This document shows positions 43,010 through 52,219 of a stretch of 64,000 bases of DNA, piece after piece. Position 1 is the stretch's first letter. Each line of letters opens with the position of its first letter. The DNA is from Sebaldella termitidis ATCC 33386. Lineage in GTDB: Bacteria; Fusobacteriota; Fusobacteriia; Fusobacteriales; Leptotrichiaceae. Both the position numbers and the translations under genes were made by a program. Below the pieces are notes generated by a model. The model searched no databases. It saw nothing but the letters and a program-made list of their open reading frames with translations, and had not been told where the DNA came from. The stretch is from NCBI RefSeq assembly GCF_000024405.1, contig NC_013517.1, forward strand, positions 1,984,001 to 2,048,000, read 5' to 3'.

Positions 43010-44047
43010 ATGATAAAAGTAGGACTGGTAGGAGCTACAGGATATGCTGGACAGCAGCTTTTGTGGATTCTGAACATGCATAAGGAAACAGAAATAAAAT
43101 TTATATCTTCAAACAGCTATGAAGGAAAGGAAATCTCAGAGGTATACGGGAATTATAAAAAATATTTCGACAAAAAGCTGATATCACAGGAGGAGGCGGG
43201 AACAAAATTAGATGAAATAGATGTTCTGTTTATGGCTCTTCCGCACGGGATGTCTGAAAAGCTTGCAGGACAGGCATTGAAATCAGGTGTAAAGGTAATA
43301 GACCTTGGGGCGGATTTCCGTCTTGATGATTCTGAAACATATGAGAAATGGTACAAAGTAAAGCATGAAAACCCTGAAATAAACAAACAGGCAGTTTACG
43401 GACTTCCCGAGCTTTACAGGGAAAAAATAAAGGAAAGCAGCATAGTAGCAGCACCGGGATGTTATCCCACATCGGCAATACTTGCAGCGGCACCCTTATT
43501 AAAGAAAAATCTGGTAAAAACTGAAAATATAATTGTTGATTCCAAGTCTGGAGTTTCGGGAGCAGGCAGAGGTCTAAAAACAGAATCGCTTTTTACAGAG
43601 GTAAATGAAAACTTTAAGGCATATAATCTGTTTATGCACAGACATACCCCCGAAATAGAACAGGAGATGGGAAAAGCGGCAGGGAAAGAAGCAGGAGTGA
43701 TATTTACCCCTCATCTGCTTCCGATAAACAGAGGAATACTTTCTACGCTCTATCTGGATATGACAGAGGAAATAACTGAGGAAGAAATTTATAAAATATA
43801 TGAGGAGTTTTATAAAGATGATTATTTTGTGAGAATAAGCAGAGAGCTTCCCGAGATAAAAAATATAAAAAATACAAATATCTGTGAGATCGGAATAAGA
43901 GCGGATATAAAGAAGAAGAAAATCATAGTGGTATCTGTAATAGATAATCTTATAAAAGGTGCAGGAGGTCAGGCCGTACAGGCTATGAACATAATGTTCG
44001 GACTTCCCGAAACAGAAGGACTTGATTATCTGTCTATGTATGTATAA
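43010..44047 (+). CDS. argC: N-acetyl-gamma-glutamyl-phosphate reductase
   Basis: The 345-aa NADPH-dependent reductase has an N-terminal Rossmann motif VGATGYAGQQLL and the catalytic Cys in AAPGCYPTSAILA, plus HRHTPEIEQE in the C-terminal domain. It makes N-acetylglutamate semialdehyde, the third step of arginine synthesis. It has an excellent AGGAGG ribosome site, begins 33 bases after the attenuator T tract, and heads the cluster argC-GNAT-argJ-argB-argD-argF. Confidence 0.97.
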   Translation: MIKVGLVGATGYAGQQLLWILNMHKETEIKFISSNSYEGKEISEVYGNYKKYFDKKLISQEEAGTKLDEIDVLFMALPHGMSEKLAGQALKSGVKVIDLGADFRLDDSETYEKWYKVKHENPEINKQAVYGLPELYREKIKESSIVAAPGCYPTSAILAAAPLLKKNLVKTENIIVDSKSGVSGAGRGLKTESLFTEVNENFKAYNLFMHRHTPEIEQEMGKAAGKEAGVIFTPHLLPINRGILSTLYLDMTEEITEEEIYKIYEEFYKDDYFVRISRELPEIKNIKNTNICEIGIRADIKKKKIIVVSVIDNLIKGAGGQAVQAMNIMFGLPETEGLDYLSMYV

Positions 44048-44073
44048 AATAAAATTCAAAAGGCGGGATAAAA

Positions 44074-44571
44074 ATGATTAGAAGTGTAAGATTGAGCGAT
44101 GCTGAGGCAATAGCAAAAATATATAATTATTATGTAAAAGAAACAACAGTTACATTTGAAACAGAGGAAATAGACATAACGGAAATGGAAAAAAGAATAA
44201 AGAAAACGCTGGAATACGGCTATCCTTTTATTGTTCATGAAGAGGAGGGAATTGTAACAGGTTATGCCTATGTAAGAAAATGGAGAGAAAGAATATCCTA
44301 TAATAATACTTTGGAAACAAGCATATATGTGGATAAGGACAAAAAAACAAAAGGTACGGGAAAAAAACTGTATAATTCATTAATAGAAAAGTGTAAAAAA
44401 TCAGGCGTGCATGTATTAATAGGAGTTTTATCCCATACAAATACAGCAAGCAAAAAGCTCCATAAAAATACGGGATTTGAGAAAACAGGACATTTTAAAG
44501 AGGCGGCAAATAAATTCGGGAAGTTTATAGATGTAGAATTCTGGTCTTTGATATTAAAGGCAGCAGGATAG
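44074..44571 (+). CDS. GNAT acetyltransferase, PAT/YncA-like, inside the arg operon
   Basis: The 165-aa protein has the GNAT fold with IRSVRLSDAEAIAKIYNYYV at the N terminus, ETSIYVDKDKKTKGTGKKLY (acetyl-CoA loop) and FEKTGHFKEAANKFGKFIDV near the end, as in phosphinothricin and methionine-sulfoximine acetyltransferases. It is closely related to the product of 61806-62303. Its place between argC and argJ suggests work on an amino acid or on acetylglutamate, but this is inference. The gaps are 26 and 48 bases. Confidence 0.9.
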   Translation: MIRSVRLSDAEAIAKIYNYYVKETTVTFETEEIDITEMEKRIKKTLEYGYPFIVHEEEGIVTGYAYVRKWRERISYNNTLETSIYVDKDKKTKGTGKKLYNSLIEKCKKSGVHVLIGVLSHTNTASKKLHKNTGFEKTGHFKEAANKFGKFIDVEFWSLILKAAG

Positions 44572-44619
44572 ATTAAAAGAATAAATCAGAGAATATTATA
44601 TAAATTAGGAGGATTAGGA

Positions 44620-45840
44620 ATGAATGTAATTAAGAACGGGACAATTACAGATGTAAAAGGTTTCAAAGCTGCGGGAATAACCGCCGGTCTGAAAAAAAGC
44701 GGGAAAAAAGATCTGGCATTAATCTATAGTGAATATAAAGCTGTATCTGCTGCCGTATTTACAAAAAATCTGGTAAAAGCAGCTCCGATACTGGTAGATA
44801 TGGAAAATATAAAATCGGAAAATACTCAGGCAATTATAGTAAACAGCGGGAATGCCAATGCATGTACAGGGGAAGACGGCTATAAAAATGCAAAGAAAAT
44901 GACAGAAATAATAGCAGAAAAGCTAAACCTGCATCCGACAGAGGTTTTGGTAGAGTCTACCGGAATTATTGGTGTTCAGATGGATATGGAAAAAGTAGCT
45001 TCCGGTCTTGAAAAAATAGTACCAGAGCTTAGTGAAGAAGGAGGACATAATGCAGGAGAAGCAATAATGACTACAGATACATTCCCTAAGAATTTAGCCG
45101 TAAAGATAGAAATCGGCGGTAAAGAAGTGACAATAGCCGGAATAGCCAAGGGATCAGGAATGATACATCCTGATATGGCAACGATGCTTGCATTTCTCGT
45201 AACAGATATAAGTATTGATAAAAAACTGCTTCAGAAAGTATTTTCAAAAAGTACTGATGATTCATATAATATGGTTTCCGTGGACGGAGATACCAGCACT
45301 AATGATATGGCGGGAATACTGGCAAACGGTGCAGCCGGCAATACAAAGATAACTGATGAAAACAGTGAGGAATTTAAGATTTTTAAAGAGGCTCTGAATT
45401 TTGTCAATAAAGAGCTTGCGAAGTCCATAGCAAAAGACGGTGAAGGAGCTACAAAGCTTATAGAGGTAACAACAAAAAATGCCAGAACAATGGAAGATGC
45501 AAAAAAAGTATCAAAATCTGTTATTACTTCAAGTCTTTTTAAAGCAGCGGTATTCGGCTCAGATGCGAATTGGGGAAGAATATTATGCGCCGTGGGATAT
45601 TCAGGAGCAGAGCTGATTGTGGATAAAATTGAGATATTTATAAAAGGTGAGGATAAAATAATTCAGGTAGCGAAAAACGGAATGGGTATAGACTTTGGCG
45701 AGGAAGAAGTAGAAAAAATACTGAAAGAAGAAAAGGTAGGGGTTATTGTCAATCTGAATGACGGGAATTATGATGCGACAGCCTGGGGCTGCGATCTGAC
45801 TTATGACTATGTAAAGATAAATGCAGATTACAGAACATAA
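44620..45840 (+). CDS. argJ: Bifunctional ornithine acetyltransferase / N-acetylglutamate synthase
   Basis: The 406-aa protein has the ArgJ signatures: VNSGNANACTGEDG near residue 70, EAIMTTDTFPK, and the self-cleavage motif KGSGMIHPDMATMLAFL, where cleavage before Thr makes the alpha and beta chains. It moves the acetyl group from acetylornithine to glutamate and, in bifunctional forms, also makes acetylglutamate from acetyl-CoA. The absence of argA nearby fits a bifunctional ArgJ. Confidence 0.97.
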   Translation: MNVIKNGTITDVKGFKAAGITAGLKKSGKKDLALIYSEYKAVSAAVFTKNLVKAAPILVDMENIKSENTQAIIVNSGNANACTGEDGYKNAKKMTEIIAEKLNLHPTEVLVESTGIIGVQMDMEKVASGLEKIVPELSEEGGHNAGEAIMTTDTFPKNLAVKIEIGGKEVTIAGIAKGSGMIHPDMATMLAFLVTDISIDKKLLQKVFSKSTDDSYNMVSVDGDTSTNDMAGILANGAAGNTKITDENSEEFKIFKEALNFVNKELAKSIAKDGEGATKLIEVTTKNARTMEDAKKVSKSVITSSLFKAAVFGSDANWGRILCAVGYSGAELIVDKIEIFIKGEDKIIQVAKNGMGIDFGEEEVEKILKEEKVGVIVNLNDGNYDATAWGCDLTYDYVKINADYRT

Positions 45841-45941
45841 AAAAATTTATGACTAAAAAGAGTTTTACAGTAATTAAAAACTGTTCCTGTTTGTCAGCAG
45901 ATATAAACAGGTCACTACAAAAAACTAAAAAAGGAGAAAAA

Positions 45942-46817
45942 ATGTTAAACAATCATGAGAAAGCAGATACACTTGTAGAAGCTCTGCCGTTTATACGGAA
46001 ATATTACGGGAAAACTGTGGTAATAAAATACGGCGGAAGTGCAATGGCAGATGAGGAAATAAGAGAGGAATTTATAAAAGACGTTGTGCTTATGAAGTAT
46101 GTAGGGATAAATCCTGTTATTATCCACGGCGGAGGTCCTGAAATAAATCTTATGCTGAAAAAACTCGGGAAAGAAACAGAGTTTGTGGAAGGGAACAGAG
46201 TAAGTGACACTGAAACAGTAGAAGTCGCAGAGATGATACTTTCTGCAAAGCTGAATAAGGGTATAGTAGCAGATATTAATAAGCACGGCGGGAAAGCTGT
46301 GGGCTTAAGCGGAAAAGACGGAAATCTTATATTGGCCAAGAAAAAATATATAGAAAAGGATAATCAGAAACTGGATATAGGCTTTGTCGGCGAGGTAGTA
46401 AAAATAAATCCTGAGATAATAGAGATACTCGCGGAAAAAGATTATATTCCTGTGATATCATCAATAGGACAGGATCTTGAAGGAAATACCTATAATATAA
46501 ATGCAGATTATGTAGCAGGCGAGATAGCCGGAGTACTTAATGCATTCAGACTCCTGTTTCTTACAGATGTGGACGGAATACTGACTGATCATAATGATAA
46601 GGCAACCCTGATTCCTGAAATAAGCAGTTCAGAAGTGATAAAGCTCATAAATGACGGCATTATAACCGGAGGAATGCTTCCTAAGGTAAATACATGTCTA
46701 AATGCTGTCAATAAGGGTGTAAAAAATGTTATAATACTAAATGGAAAAGTAAAGCATTCGATACTTTTGGAATTGTTTACCTATGAAGGATTCGGTACCA
46801 TGATAAAAAGCGACTGA
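45942..46817 (+). CDS. argB: Acetylglutamate kinase
   Basis: The 291-aa amino-acid kinase has VIKYGGSAM, VIIHGGGPEINLM, GKDGNL and, late, GGMLPKVNTCLNAV. It phosphorylates N-acetylglutamate, the committed step, often under arginine feedback. The start is ATG 45942 behind AAAAGGAG. The open frame reaches back to 45849, but that segment has no ribosome site and contains a hairpin (CCTGTTT at 45886 with AAACAGG at 45905), so the 101-base gap after argJ is probably untranslated. Confidence 0.96.
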   Translation: MLNNHEKADTLVEALPFIRKYYGKTVVIKYGGSAMADEEIREEFIKDVVLMKYVGINPVIIHGGGPEINLMLKKLGKETEFVEGNRVSDTETVEVAEMILSAKLNKGIVADINKHGGKAVGLSGKDGNLILAKKKYIEKDNQKLDIGFVGEVVKINPEIIEILAEKDYIPVISSIGQDLEGNTYNINADYVAGEIAGVLNAFRLLFLTDVDGILTDHNDKATLIPEISSSEVIKLINDGIITGGMLPKVNTCLNAVNKGVKNVIILNGKVKHSILLELFTYEGFGTMIKSD

Positions 46818-46893
46818 TATTTTGTATAATTACAGATATGGATTACCATATTCAGGGGGACGGTGAAATATTAATAAATTATAAGGAGGAAAT

Positions 46894-48057
46894 ATGTTAC
46901 TAAATGTATATAACAGGTTCAATGTAAGTTTTGTAAAAGGAAAAGGTGTGTATCTCTATGATGATCAGGGAAATGAATATCTGGACTTTGTATCGGGTAT
47001 AGCTGTAAACTGCCTTGGACATGCCCATCCTGTCATAGCAAATGCACTGAAAAAACAGGGAGAAACACTTATTCATATATCAAACCTGTATCACAGCAAT
47101 GCTCAGACAAAGCTGGTAGATAAGTTAACAGGTTTGAGCGAGCATGAAAGAGTATTTTTCAGCAACAGCGGAACAGAAGCTATAGAGCTGGCAATAAAAA
47201 TAGCGAGAAAATATGGAAATAATATAGATAAAAATAAAACAGAAATAATATATATGAAAGATTCATTTCATGGGAGAAGTACCGGTTCACTTGCGATTAC
47301 AGGTCAGAAAAAATATCAGGAGCCTTTTGAACCGCTTATGCCTAATGTGACGGAATGCTTATTTAATAATATAGAAGACCTGAAATCAAAGGTAAATCAG
47401 AATACATGCGCGGTAATACTGGAGCCTGTTCAGGGAGAAAGCGGGATACAGACAGCAAGTCCGGAATTTTTGAAAGCTCTGAAAGAACTTTGCAGTGAAA
47501 ATAATGCTCTTTTGATATTTGACGAAATACAGTGCGGAATGGGAAGAATGGGAACATTATTTGCATATGAACAGCTGGGTGTAGTACCTGATATTGTGAC
47601 TATAGCAAAGGCACTCGGAGGAGGAGTACCTATAGGTGCATGTCTGACTAAGGGGAAAGCTAATGATGTAATGGTTCCCGGGGATCATGGCTCTACATAC
47701 GGAGGAAATCCTCTGGTATGTGCAGTCGCATATGATGTTCTTACAGAGCTCGTGGATAACAAGGTTATCGCTGGAGTAAAGGCAAAAGGGGAATATGCTA
47801 TAGAAAAGCTTAATAAATTAAAAGAAAAATATAAGCTGATAGAGGAAATAAGAGGAACAGGTCTTCTGATAGGTATAAAACTGGATGAAAGTGTGGCAGC
47901 AAGAGATTTTGCAAATACTGCATTTGAAAATAAATTCCTTCTTGTACCCGCAGGAAATAATGTTTTGAGATACTTTCCGCCGTTAAATGTAACTTTGGAA
48001 GAAATAGATAAATCTATAGAAAAAATGGAAGAAATATTGAATATATTTGAAAAATAA
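46894..48057 (+). CDS. argD: Acetylornithine aminotransferase
   Basis: The 387-aa PLP-dependent enzyme shows NSGTEAIELAIKIARK, FHGRSTGSLAITGQKKYQ, LLIFDEIQCGMGRMG and the PLP Lys in VTIAKALGGGVPIGA. It converts acetylglutamate semialdehyde to acetylornithine. It has an AAGGAGG ribosome site and follows argB by 76 bases, with argF 27 bases downstream. Confidence 0.96.
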   Translation: MLLNVYNRFNVSFVKGKGVYLYDDQGNEYLDFVSGIAVNCLGHAHPVIANALKKQGETLIHISNLYHSNAQTKLVDKLTGLSEHERVFFSNSGTEAIELAIKIARKYGNNIDKNKTEIIYMKDSFHGRSTGSLAITGQKKYQEPFEPLMPNVTECLFNNIEDLKSKVNQNTCAVILEPVQGESGIQTASPEFLKALKELCSENNALLIFDEIQCGMGRMGTLFAYEQLGVVPDIVTIAKALGGGVPIGACLTKGKANDVMVPGDHGSTYGGNPLVCAVAYDVLTELVDNKVIAGVKAKGEYAIEKLNKLKEKYKLIEEIRGTGLLIGIKLDESVAARDFANTAFENKFLLVPAGNNVLRYFPPLNVTLEEIDKSIEKMEEILNIFEK

Positions 48058-48084
48058 AATTTTGAGAAAAGAAGAGGTGAAATT

Positions 48085-49080
48085 ATGCTGAAAAAAAAGT
48101 CATTTTTAAAACTGCTGGATTTTACAAAAGAGGAATTGGAGTTTCTTTTGAATCTGTCAAAAAAACTAAAAGAAGATAAGAAGAATAACGCCGAAATGAA
48201 AAAACTGAGCGGGAAAAATATAGCGCTGATATTTGAAAAGACATCTACAAGAACAAGATGTGCATTTGAAGTAGCGGCTTTTGATCAGGGAGCAAATGTA
48301 ACTTATATAGGACCTTCTACATCACAGATAGGTGATAAAGAATCTATAGAGGATACTGCAAGAGTGCTGGGCAGATTTTATGACGGTCTGGAATACAGAG
48401 GGTACGGACAGGAAATAGTCGAGACACTGGCTGAATATGCGGGTGTACCTGTGTGGAACGGTCTGACTACAGAATCGCATCCTACACAGGTGCTGGCAGA
48501 TTTTATGACTATACTTGAACATAAGGGAGATCTTTCAGGAATAAAATTCGCATTTATGGGAGACGGAAGAAATAATGTGGCAAATTCTCTGATGATAGGA
48601 GCGGCAAAATTCGGAATGGATTTTAGAATTGTAGCGCCAAAAGAGCTTTTTCCAAATGAAGAGCTGGTAAAAAAAGCCAAGGAGCTGGCTGCCGAATCTG
48701 GTGGAAAAATAACACTTACGGAGAATCCAGCAGAAGGAGTAGATGACTGTGATGTCATATATACTGATGTATGGGTATCAATGGGAGAAGATGAGAGTAT
48801 ATGGAAAAACAGAATCGAGCAGTTAAAGCCGTATCAGGTAAACAGTACTCTTGTAAAAAATGCAAAGCCTGATTATTTATTTATGCATTGTCTTCCAGCT
48901 TTTCATGATCTGAAAACAAAAACTGGCGAAAAAATGCATGAGAAATTTGGAATTACAGAAATGGAAGTTACAGATGAGGTTTTTGAAAGTGAAAATTCTG
49001 TTGTTTTTGATGAGGCGGAAAACAGAATGCATACCATAAAAGCTGTTATGGTAGCAACTCTTGGAGAAATAAATATCTAA
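48085..49080 (+). CDS. argF: Ornithine carbamoyltransferase
   Basis: The 331-aa enzyme carries the carbamoyl-phosphate motif [12 protein letters not shown], the [11 protein letters not shown] motif, DVWVSMGED and the ornithine-binding HCLPAFHD. It makes citrulline from ornithine and carbamoyl phosphate. It could act in synthesis or in the reverse arginine-deiminase route. Its place at the end of the argCJBD cluster argues for synthesis. argG and argH are not in the window. A strong terminator follows. Confidence 0.97.
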   Translation: MLKKKSFLKLLDFTKEELEFLLNLSKKLKEDKKNNAEMKKLSGKNIALIFEKTSTRTRCAFEVAAFDQGANVTYIGPSTSQIGDKESIEDTARVLGRFYDGLEYRGYGQEIVETLAEYAGVPVWNGLTTESHPTQVLADFMTILEHKGDLSGIKFAFMGDGRNNVANSLMIGAAKFGMDFRIVAPKELFPNEELVKKAKELAAESGGKITLTENPAEGVDDCDVIYTDVWVSMGEDESIWKNRIEQLKPYQVNSTLVKNAKPDYLFMHCLPAFHDLKTKTGEKMHEKFGITEMEVTDEVFESENSVVFDEAENRMHTIKAVMVATLGEINI

Positions 49081-49126
49081 TAATATTGTAAATGATAATA
49101 TACAGGATACTGTGTTGTTTTTATAC

Positions 49127-49155
49127 AGAAGCTGTCAGAAATGACAGCTTCTTTT
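49127..49155 (+). terminator. Intrinsic terminator of the arg operon
   Basis: A perfect 11-bp stem AGAAGCTGTCA / TGACAGCTTCT with a GAAA loop, followed by a T tract. Confidence 0.92.
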
Positions 49156-49241
49156 AATATTTGCTGATATAAAAAAACATTATTTGTATTCACTCAAAAT
49201 TCACATAAAAATGTTATAATATAAAAAAAGGAGCGGAAACT

Positions 49242-50030
49242 ATGAAAAATATATTGGTTTTCCTGATGCTCGGAGTAATGCTGAGTGCACTTCAGGAATT
49301 AAGATATCCTTCTGGATACAGGGTGAACGGCAGCAGAGTATTTTATACATATATAGAGCTGACAGAAATAGATATGACTACATTTGAAATTTTGAATGAA
49401 AGATACGCCAAGGATAAGAATGCAGTTTACTATGAAGGAAAAGTCATAGTAAATGTTGATCCCGAAGATTTTGAGCTTTTGGGGGATTTTTTCGGAAAGA
49501 CTAAGAATAATATATACATAGGGAATACGATAATAAAAGATGCAGATATTAACAGTTTTGAATTATTGGGACACAGCCGCAGCAGGGATAAAAACCATGT
49601 GTTTTTTGCTGATAAAATATTGAAAAATGCTGATCCTGCTACTTATATAGTTTTTAACAATAAATATGCCAAAGATAAAAATCATGTTTATTTTTGGGAT
49701 AAGGAGATAGAAAATGCAGATGCTCCGACATTTGAAGTATTAAACGGAGAATACGGCAAGGATAAAAACAGGGTTTATTATAACAGCAGAGTGGTCAGAA
49801 AAGCTGATCCTGCTACTTTTCGAATATTAGAAGGGCCTTTTTCAAAAGATAAAAACTATGTATATGTTACAGGAGAAATATTCGAAAAAGCTGACGTAAA
49901 AACATTTCAGACACTGGGTGATTATGGATATGCCAAGGATAAAAGATATGTGTACAGATACAATAAGATACTGGAGGGTGAAAAACCGGCAGATTTTCTT
50001 CCTCCTCCCCAGCCTGTAATTATGTATTAA
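49242..50030 (+). CDS. DKNYY-repeat secreted protein 1
   Basis: The 262-aa protein has a short hydrophobic leader (about 1-15) and about six repeats of the DKNYY type, each with a pattern like AKDKNAVYYEGKVI then DPEDFELLG, about 35 residues apart (for example DKNHVYFWDKEI and DKNRVYYNSRVV). The repeat is probably a beta-rich surface or periplasmic module. The function of the family is unknown. It ends with PPPQPVIMY. It opens a four-gene array with two paralogues and a second DKNYY protein. Confidence 0.82.
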   Translation: MKNILVFLMLGVMLSALQELRYPSGYRVNGSRVFYTYIELTEIDMTTFEILNERYAKDKNAVYYEGKVIVNVDPEDFELLGDFFGKTKNNIYIGNTIIKDADINSFELLGHSRSRDKNHVFFADKILKNADPATYIVFNNKYAKDKNHVYFWDKEIENADAPTFEVLNGEYGKDKNRVYYNSRVVRKADPATFRILEGPFSKDKNYVYVTGEIFEKADVKTFQTLGDYGYAKDKRYVYRYNKILEGEKPADFLPPPQPVIMY

Positions 50031-50047
50031 TTTATTAAAGAAAATAC

Positions 50048-50084
50048 AGCCGGAAAAGTCTTTTTTCTATGTGATTTTCCGGCT
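50048..50084. terminator. Inverted repeat, terminator or operator, before the X1 promoter
   Basis: AGCCGGAAAA and TTTTCCGGCT form a perfect 10-bp stem with a 17-base loop. No T tract follows on the + strand, and the last T is also the first base of the -35 box TTGACA, so a regulatory role is possible. Confidence 0.55.
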
Positions 50085-50112
50085 TGACACAGTTTTAATA
50101 AAATGTTAGACT
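50084..50112 (+). promoter_or_regulatory. Promoter of the X1-X2 pair
   Basis: TTGACA (50084-50089) and TAGACT (50107-50112) are spaced by 17 bases with TGT before the -10 box. Confidence 0.7.
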
Positions 50113-50157
50113 TAATTATTAATTAAAGATAATATCTTATTAGAAAGTGGGTGTTTT

Positions 50158-50709
50158 ATGAGAAAAATATTGTTTCTTTTACTTTTGGTTTTTAGCATGC
50201 AGATCTATTCGAGCCCTTTTACCGAGGCTGATAAAAAAGAAGTTTTGAAACAGTTTTCGGAACTTCAGAATGCATTAAAAAGGAAAAATGCCAGTGCACT
50301 TTCTACATATGTATCATATCCGCTTAAAGACGGAAATATAAAAACAGTAATCTGGAAAAGCAGCAGTGATTTTATTAAAGATTTTAGAGATCCTGAAAAT
50401 TATGTATTTTCACATCTGGATGAGCTGAAAGTAAATTCTGCATCCGGTCAGATAGATAATGTGGAAGAAAAGCTGCTTGAAAGGGGAGGAGAAGGCGGAG
50501 ATAAATTTATGGAAATAACGGGGAAATTCATTACTTCCAGTGATGATGAAGCCGAATTTTATTACGGTGCTTCGGGTATTTCCAAGAATGATGATCTTTT
50601 TGTGGTAACAGTCTCAGTTTATGATGATATGTTTGACGGATCAAGCTATTATATTTTTATATTATCGGGAAATAAGCTGAAACTGGTTTCTTATCTTCAG
50701 CTTCCGTAA
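50158..50709 (+). CDS. Secreted protein of unknown function, X1
   Basis: The 183-aa protein has a signal peptide (RKILFLLLLVFSMQIYSS) and a mature part with ADKKEVLKQFSELQNALKRK, YPLKDGN, VIWKSSSDF and VVTVSVYDDMFDG, ending in LVSYLQLP. The next gene product is a clear paralogue with the same blocks. This layout recalls NTF2-like or DUF4878-type periplasmic folds, which I could not confirm. It has an extended -10 promoter and stands between two DKNYY genes. Confidence 0.78.
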   Translation: MRKILFLLLLVFSMQIYSSPFTEADKKEVLKQFSELQNALKRKNASALSTYVSYPLKDGNIKTVIWKSSSDFIKDFRDPENYVFSHLDELKVNSASGQIDNVEEKLLERGGEGGDKFMEITGKFITSSDDEAEFYYGASGISKNDDLFVVTVSVYDDMFDGSSYYIFILSGNKLKLVSYLQLP

Positions 50710-50756
50710 CAGACGGTTTTATACAATTAAAATAAATTATAAGAAAGCGGTGTTTT

Positions 50757-51293
50757 ATGAAAAAAGTTTTATTTTTGTTATTTTTAGTTTTTAGTTTCGG
50801 AGTTTATTCGGCGACTTTCAGTGATTCTGATAAAAAAGAGATTTTGAAACAATTTTCTGAATTTCAGAAAGCAGTAAAAAAGAAGGATGCGGCAGCGGTT
50901 TCTAGGTATATTTCTTACCCACTGAAAGAGGGGAATACAAAAGAAGTAATCTGGAAAAACAGCAGTGAGCTTGCGAAAGATCTAAAAGATAAGGAGACAT
51001 ATACTTTTTATTCCATAAATGAACTAAAAATAGATTCTAATGCAAACAAGATAATCAATGTAGAGGAAAGGCTTCTTGAAAAAAACGGGGAATTCGGGGA
51101 TGAATTTTTAAGCGTGACCGGAAGATTTCTGGATACTGATGATGTAGAGGGAACTATCTATACAGGAATAGATAAACCGCATTTTGTAGTAGCGGTAAGT
51201 GTCTATGACGATATGTTCGAGGGAGGAACTTATTATCTCTTTAGCTTTGAGAACAAAAAATTAGAGCTGGTTTCTATTTTCAGACTTCCATAA
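50757..51293 (+). CDS. Secreted protein of unknown function, X2 (paralogue of X1)
   Basis: The 178-aa protein has a signal peptide (KKVLFLLFLVFSFGVYSA) and shares blocks with X1: SDKKEILKQFSEFQKAVKKK, YPLKEGN, VIWKNSSEL and VAVSVYDDMFEG, ending LVSIFRLP. The 47-base gap and similar start sequences show a tandem duplication. The ribosome site is AAAGCGGTG-like in both. The function is unknown. Confidence 0.78.
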   Translation: MKKVLFLLFLVFSFGVYSATFSDSDKKEILKQFSEFQKAVKKKDAAAVSRYISYPLKEGNTKEVIWKNSSELAKDLKDKETYTFYSINELKIDSNANKIINVEERLLEKNGEFGDEFLSVTGRFLDTDDVEGTIYTGIDKPHFVVAVSVYDDMFEGGTYYLFSFENKKLELVSIFRLP

Positions 51294-51304
51294 ATATAAA
51301 AAAG

Positions 51305-51351
51305 TCATTGTATTGCTTTACAGACACGGCATAAGAGTACAGTGATTTTTT
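51305..51351 (+). terminator. Possible intrinsic terminator after X2
   Basis: TCATTGTA and TACAGTGA pair (one G-U) across a long loop of about 25 bases and run into TTTTTTAT. The long loop makes it less certain. Confidence 0.5.
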
Positions 51352-51413
51352 ATTTGGAGTAAAAGAGTAATTTATAAAAAAGCAAAACTTTTTAATTTGA
51401 TAAGGAGATGGTT

Positions 51414-52052
51414 ATGAGAAAAATCATATTATTTATATTGATAAGTATATCAGTATTCAGTGAATATAAAATTGAGAATGGAAAAGTATATTATGAGGAT
51501 AAATTAATAGCTGAGGCAGATGCAGTGACTTTTGACAGCAGTACTGACTATGCACAGGATAAAAATTATATTTATTATACGGAAAAGAAAATTGAAGGTG
51601 CTGATCTAAAGACATTTGAGATACTTTATTCAGGTTATTCAAAAGATAAAAATCATGTTTATTATAAAAATAATATATTAAAGGGAGCAGATTCAAAAAC
51701 CTTTGATATGGTACATTTCGGACATGCCAAAGATAAGAATAATGCTTATTATTACGGAAAAAAAATAGAGGGAGCAGAAGCTAAAACCTTCGATATAATA
51801 GAACCTTGTGCTTTTGGATTTTCGAGAGATAATATTTCGGTATATTATGAAGATAAAAAAATACCGGGTTCAGATCCTGAAACCTTTGAAATATTGGGAG
51901 AAAACGGATATTCAAAAGATAAGAATAATGTTTATTTTGAAAATCATATTATAGATGGTGCTGATATCAAGACTTTTAGGGCTTTAGCTGGAAAAATAGC
52001 AGAGGACAAAAATAATTATTATAAATCCGAGAAAATATCAGGCAAGAAATAA
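51414..52052 (+). CDS. DKNYY-repeat secreted protein 2
   Basis: The 212-aa protein has a short signal peptide (RKIILFILISISVFSE) followed by about five DKNYY repeats such as QDKNYIYYTEKKIEGADLK and KDKNHVYYKNNILKGADSK. It is related in repeat type to the product of 49242-50030. ATG 51414 follows AAGGAGATGG; an in-frame ATG at 51408 adds two residues. It is likely periplasmic or surface exposed. It closes the four-gene array. Confidence 0.8.
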   Translation: MRKIILFILISISVFSEYKIENGKVYYEDKLIAEADAVTFDSSTDYAQDKNYIYYTEKKIEGADLKTFEILYSGYSKDKNHVYYKNNILKGADSKTFDMVHFGHAKDKNNAYYYGKKIEGAEAKTFDIIEPCAFGFSRDNISVYYEDKKIPGSDPETFEILGENGYSKDKNNVYFENHIIDGADIKTFRALAGKIAEDKNNYYKSEKISGKK

Positions 52053-52095
52053 AAAAATCAATAAATATAATACTTTAAATTGAGTACTAAAATAT

Positions 52096-52135
52096 AATCA
52101 CTGTAAGAGTCACAAAAACACAGTGATTTTTTTAT
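52096..52135 (+). terminator. Intrinsic terminator after DKNYY protein 2
   Basis: AATCACTG and CAGTGATT pair across a 17-base loop, followed by a T tract. Confidence 0.75.
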
Positions 52136-52148
52136 TTGAAAAAAATTC

Positions 52149-52177
52149 TTGACATAATAATAAAAAAATGATATTCT
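52149..52177 (+). promoter_or_regulatory. Promoter of psuK-psuG
   Basis: TTGACA (52149-52154) and TATTCT (52172-52177) are spaced by 17 bases with TGA before the -10 box. Confidence 0.75.
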
Positions 52178-52219
52178 AAATATAAGTTTAAAAAACTAAT
52201 TTATGTTTAGGTGATGAAG

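Noticed and set aside
43574-44059. 161-codon minus-strand frame opposite argC
   Set aside because: It is antisense to a well conserved enzyme, with Tyr/Phe/Ile-rich composition and no start signals.
45849-45941. N-terminal extension of argB to 45849
   Set aside because: The frame is open, but it has no ribosome site and contains a hairpin. ATG 45942 has AAAAGGAG and matches the usual argB start.
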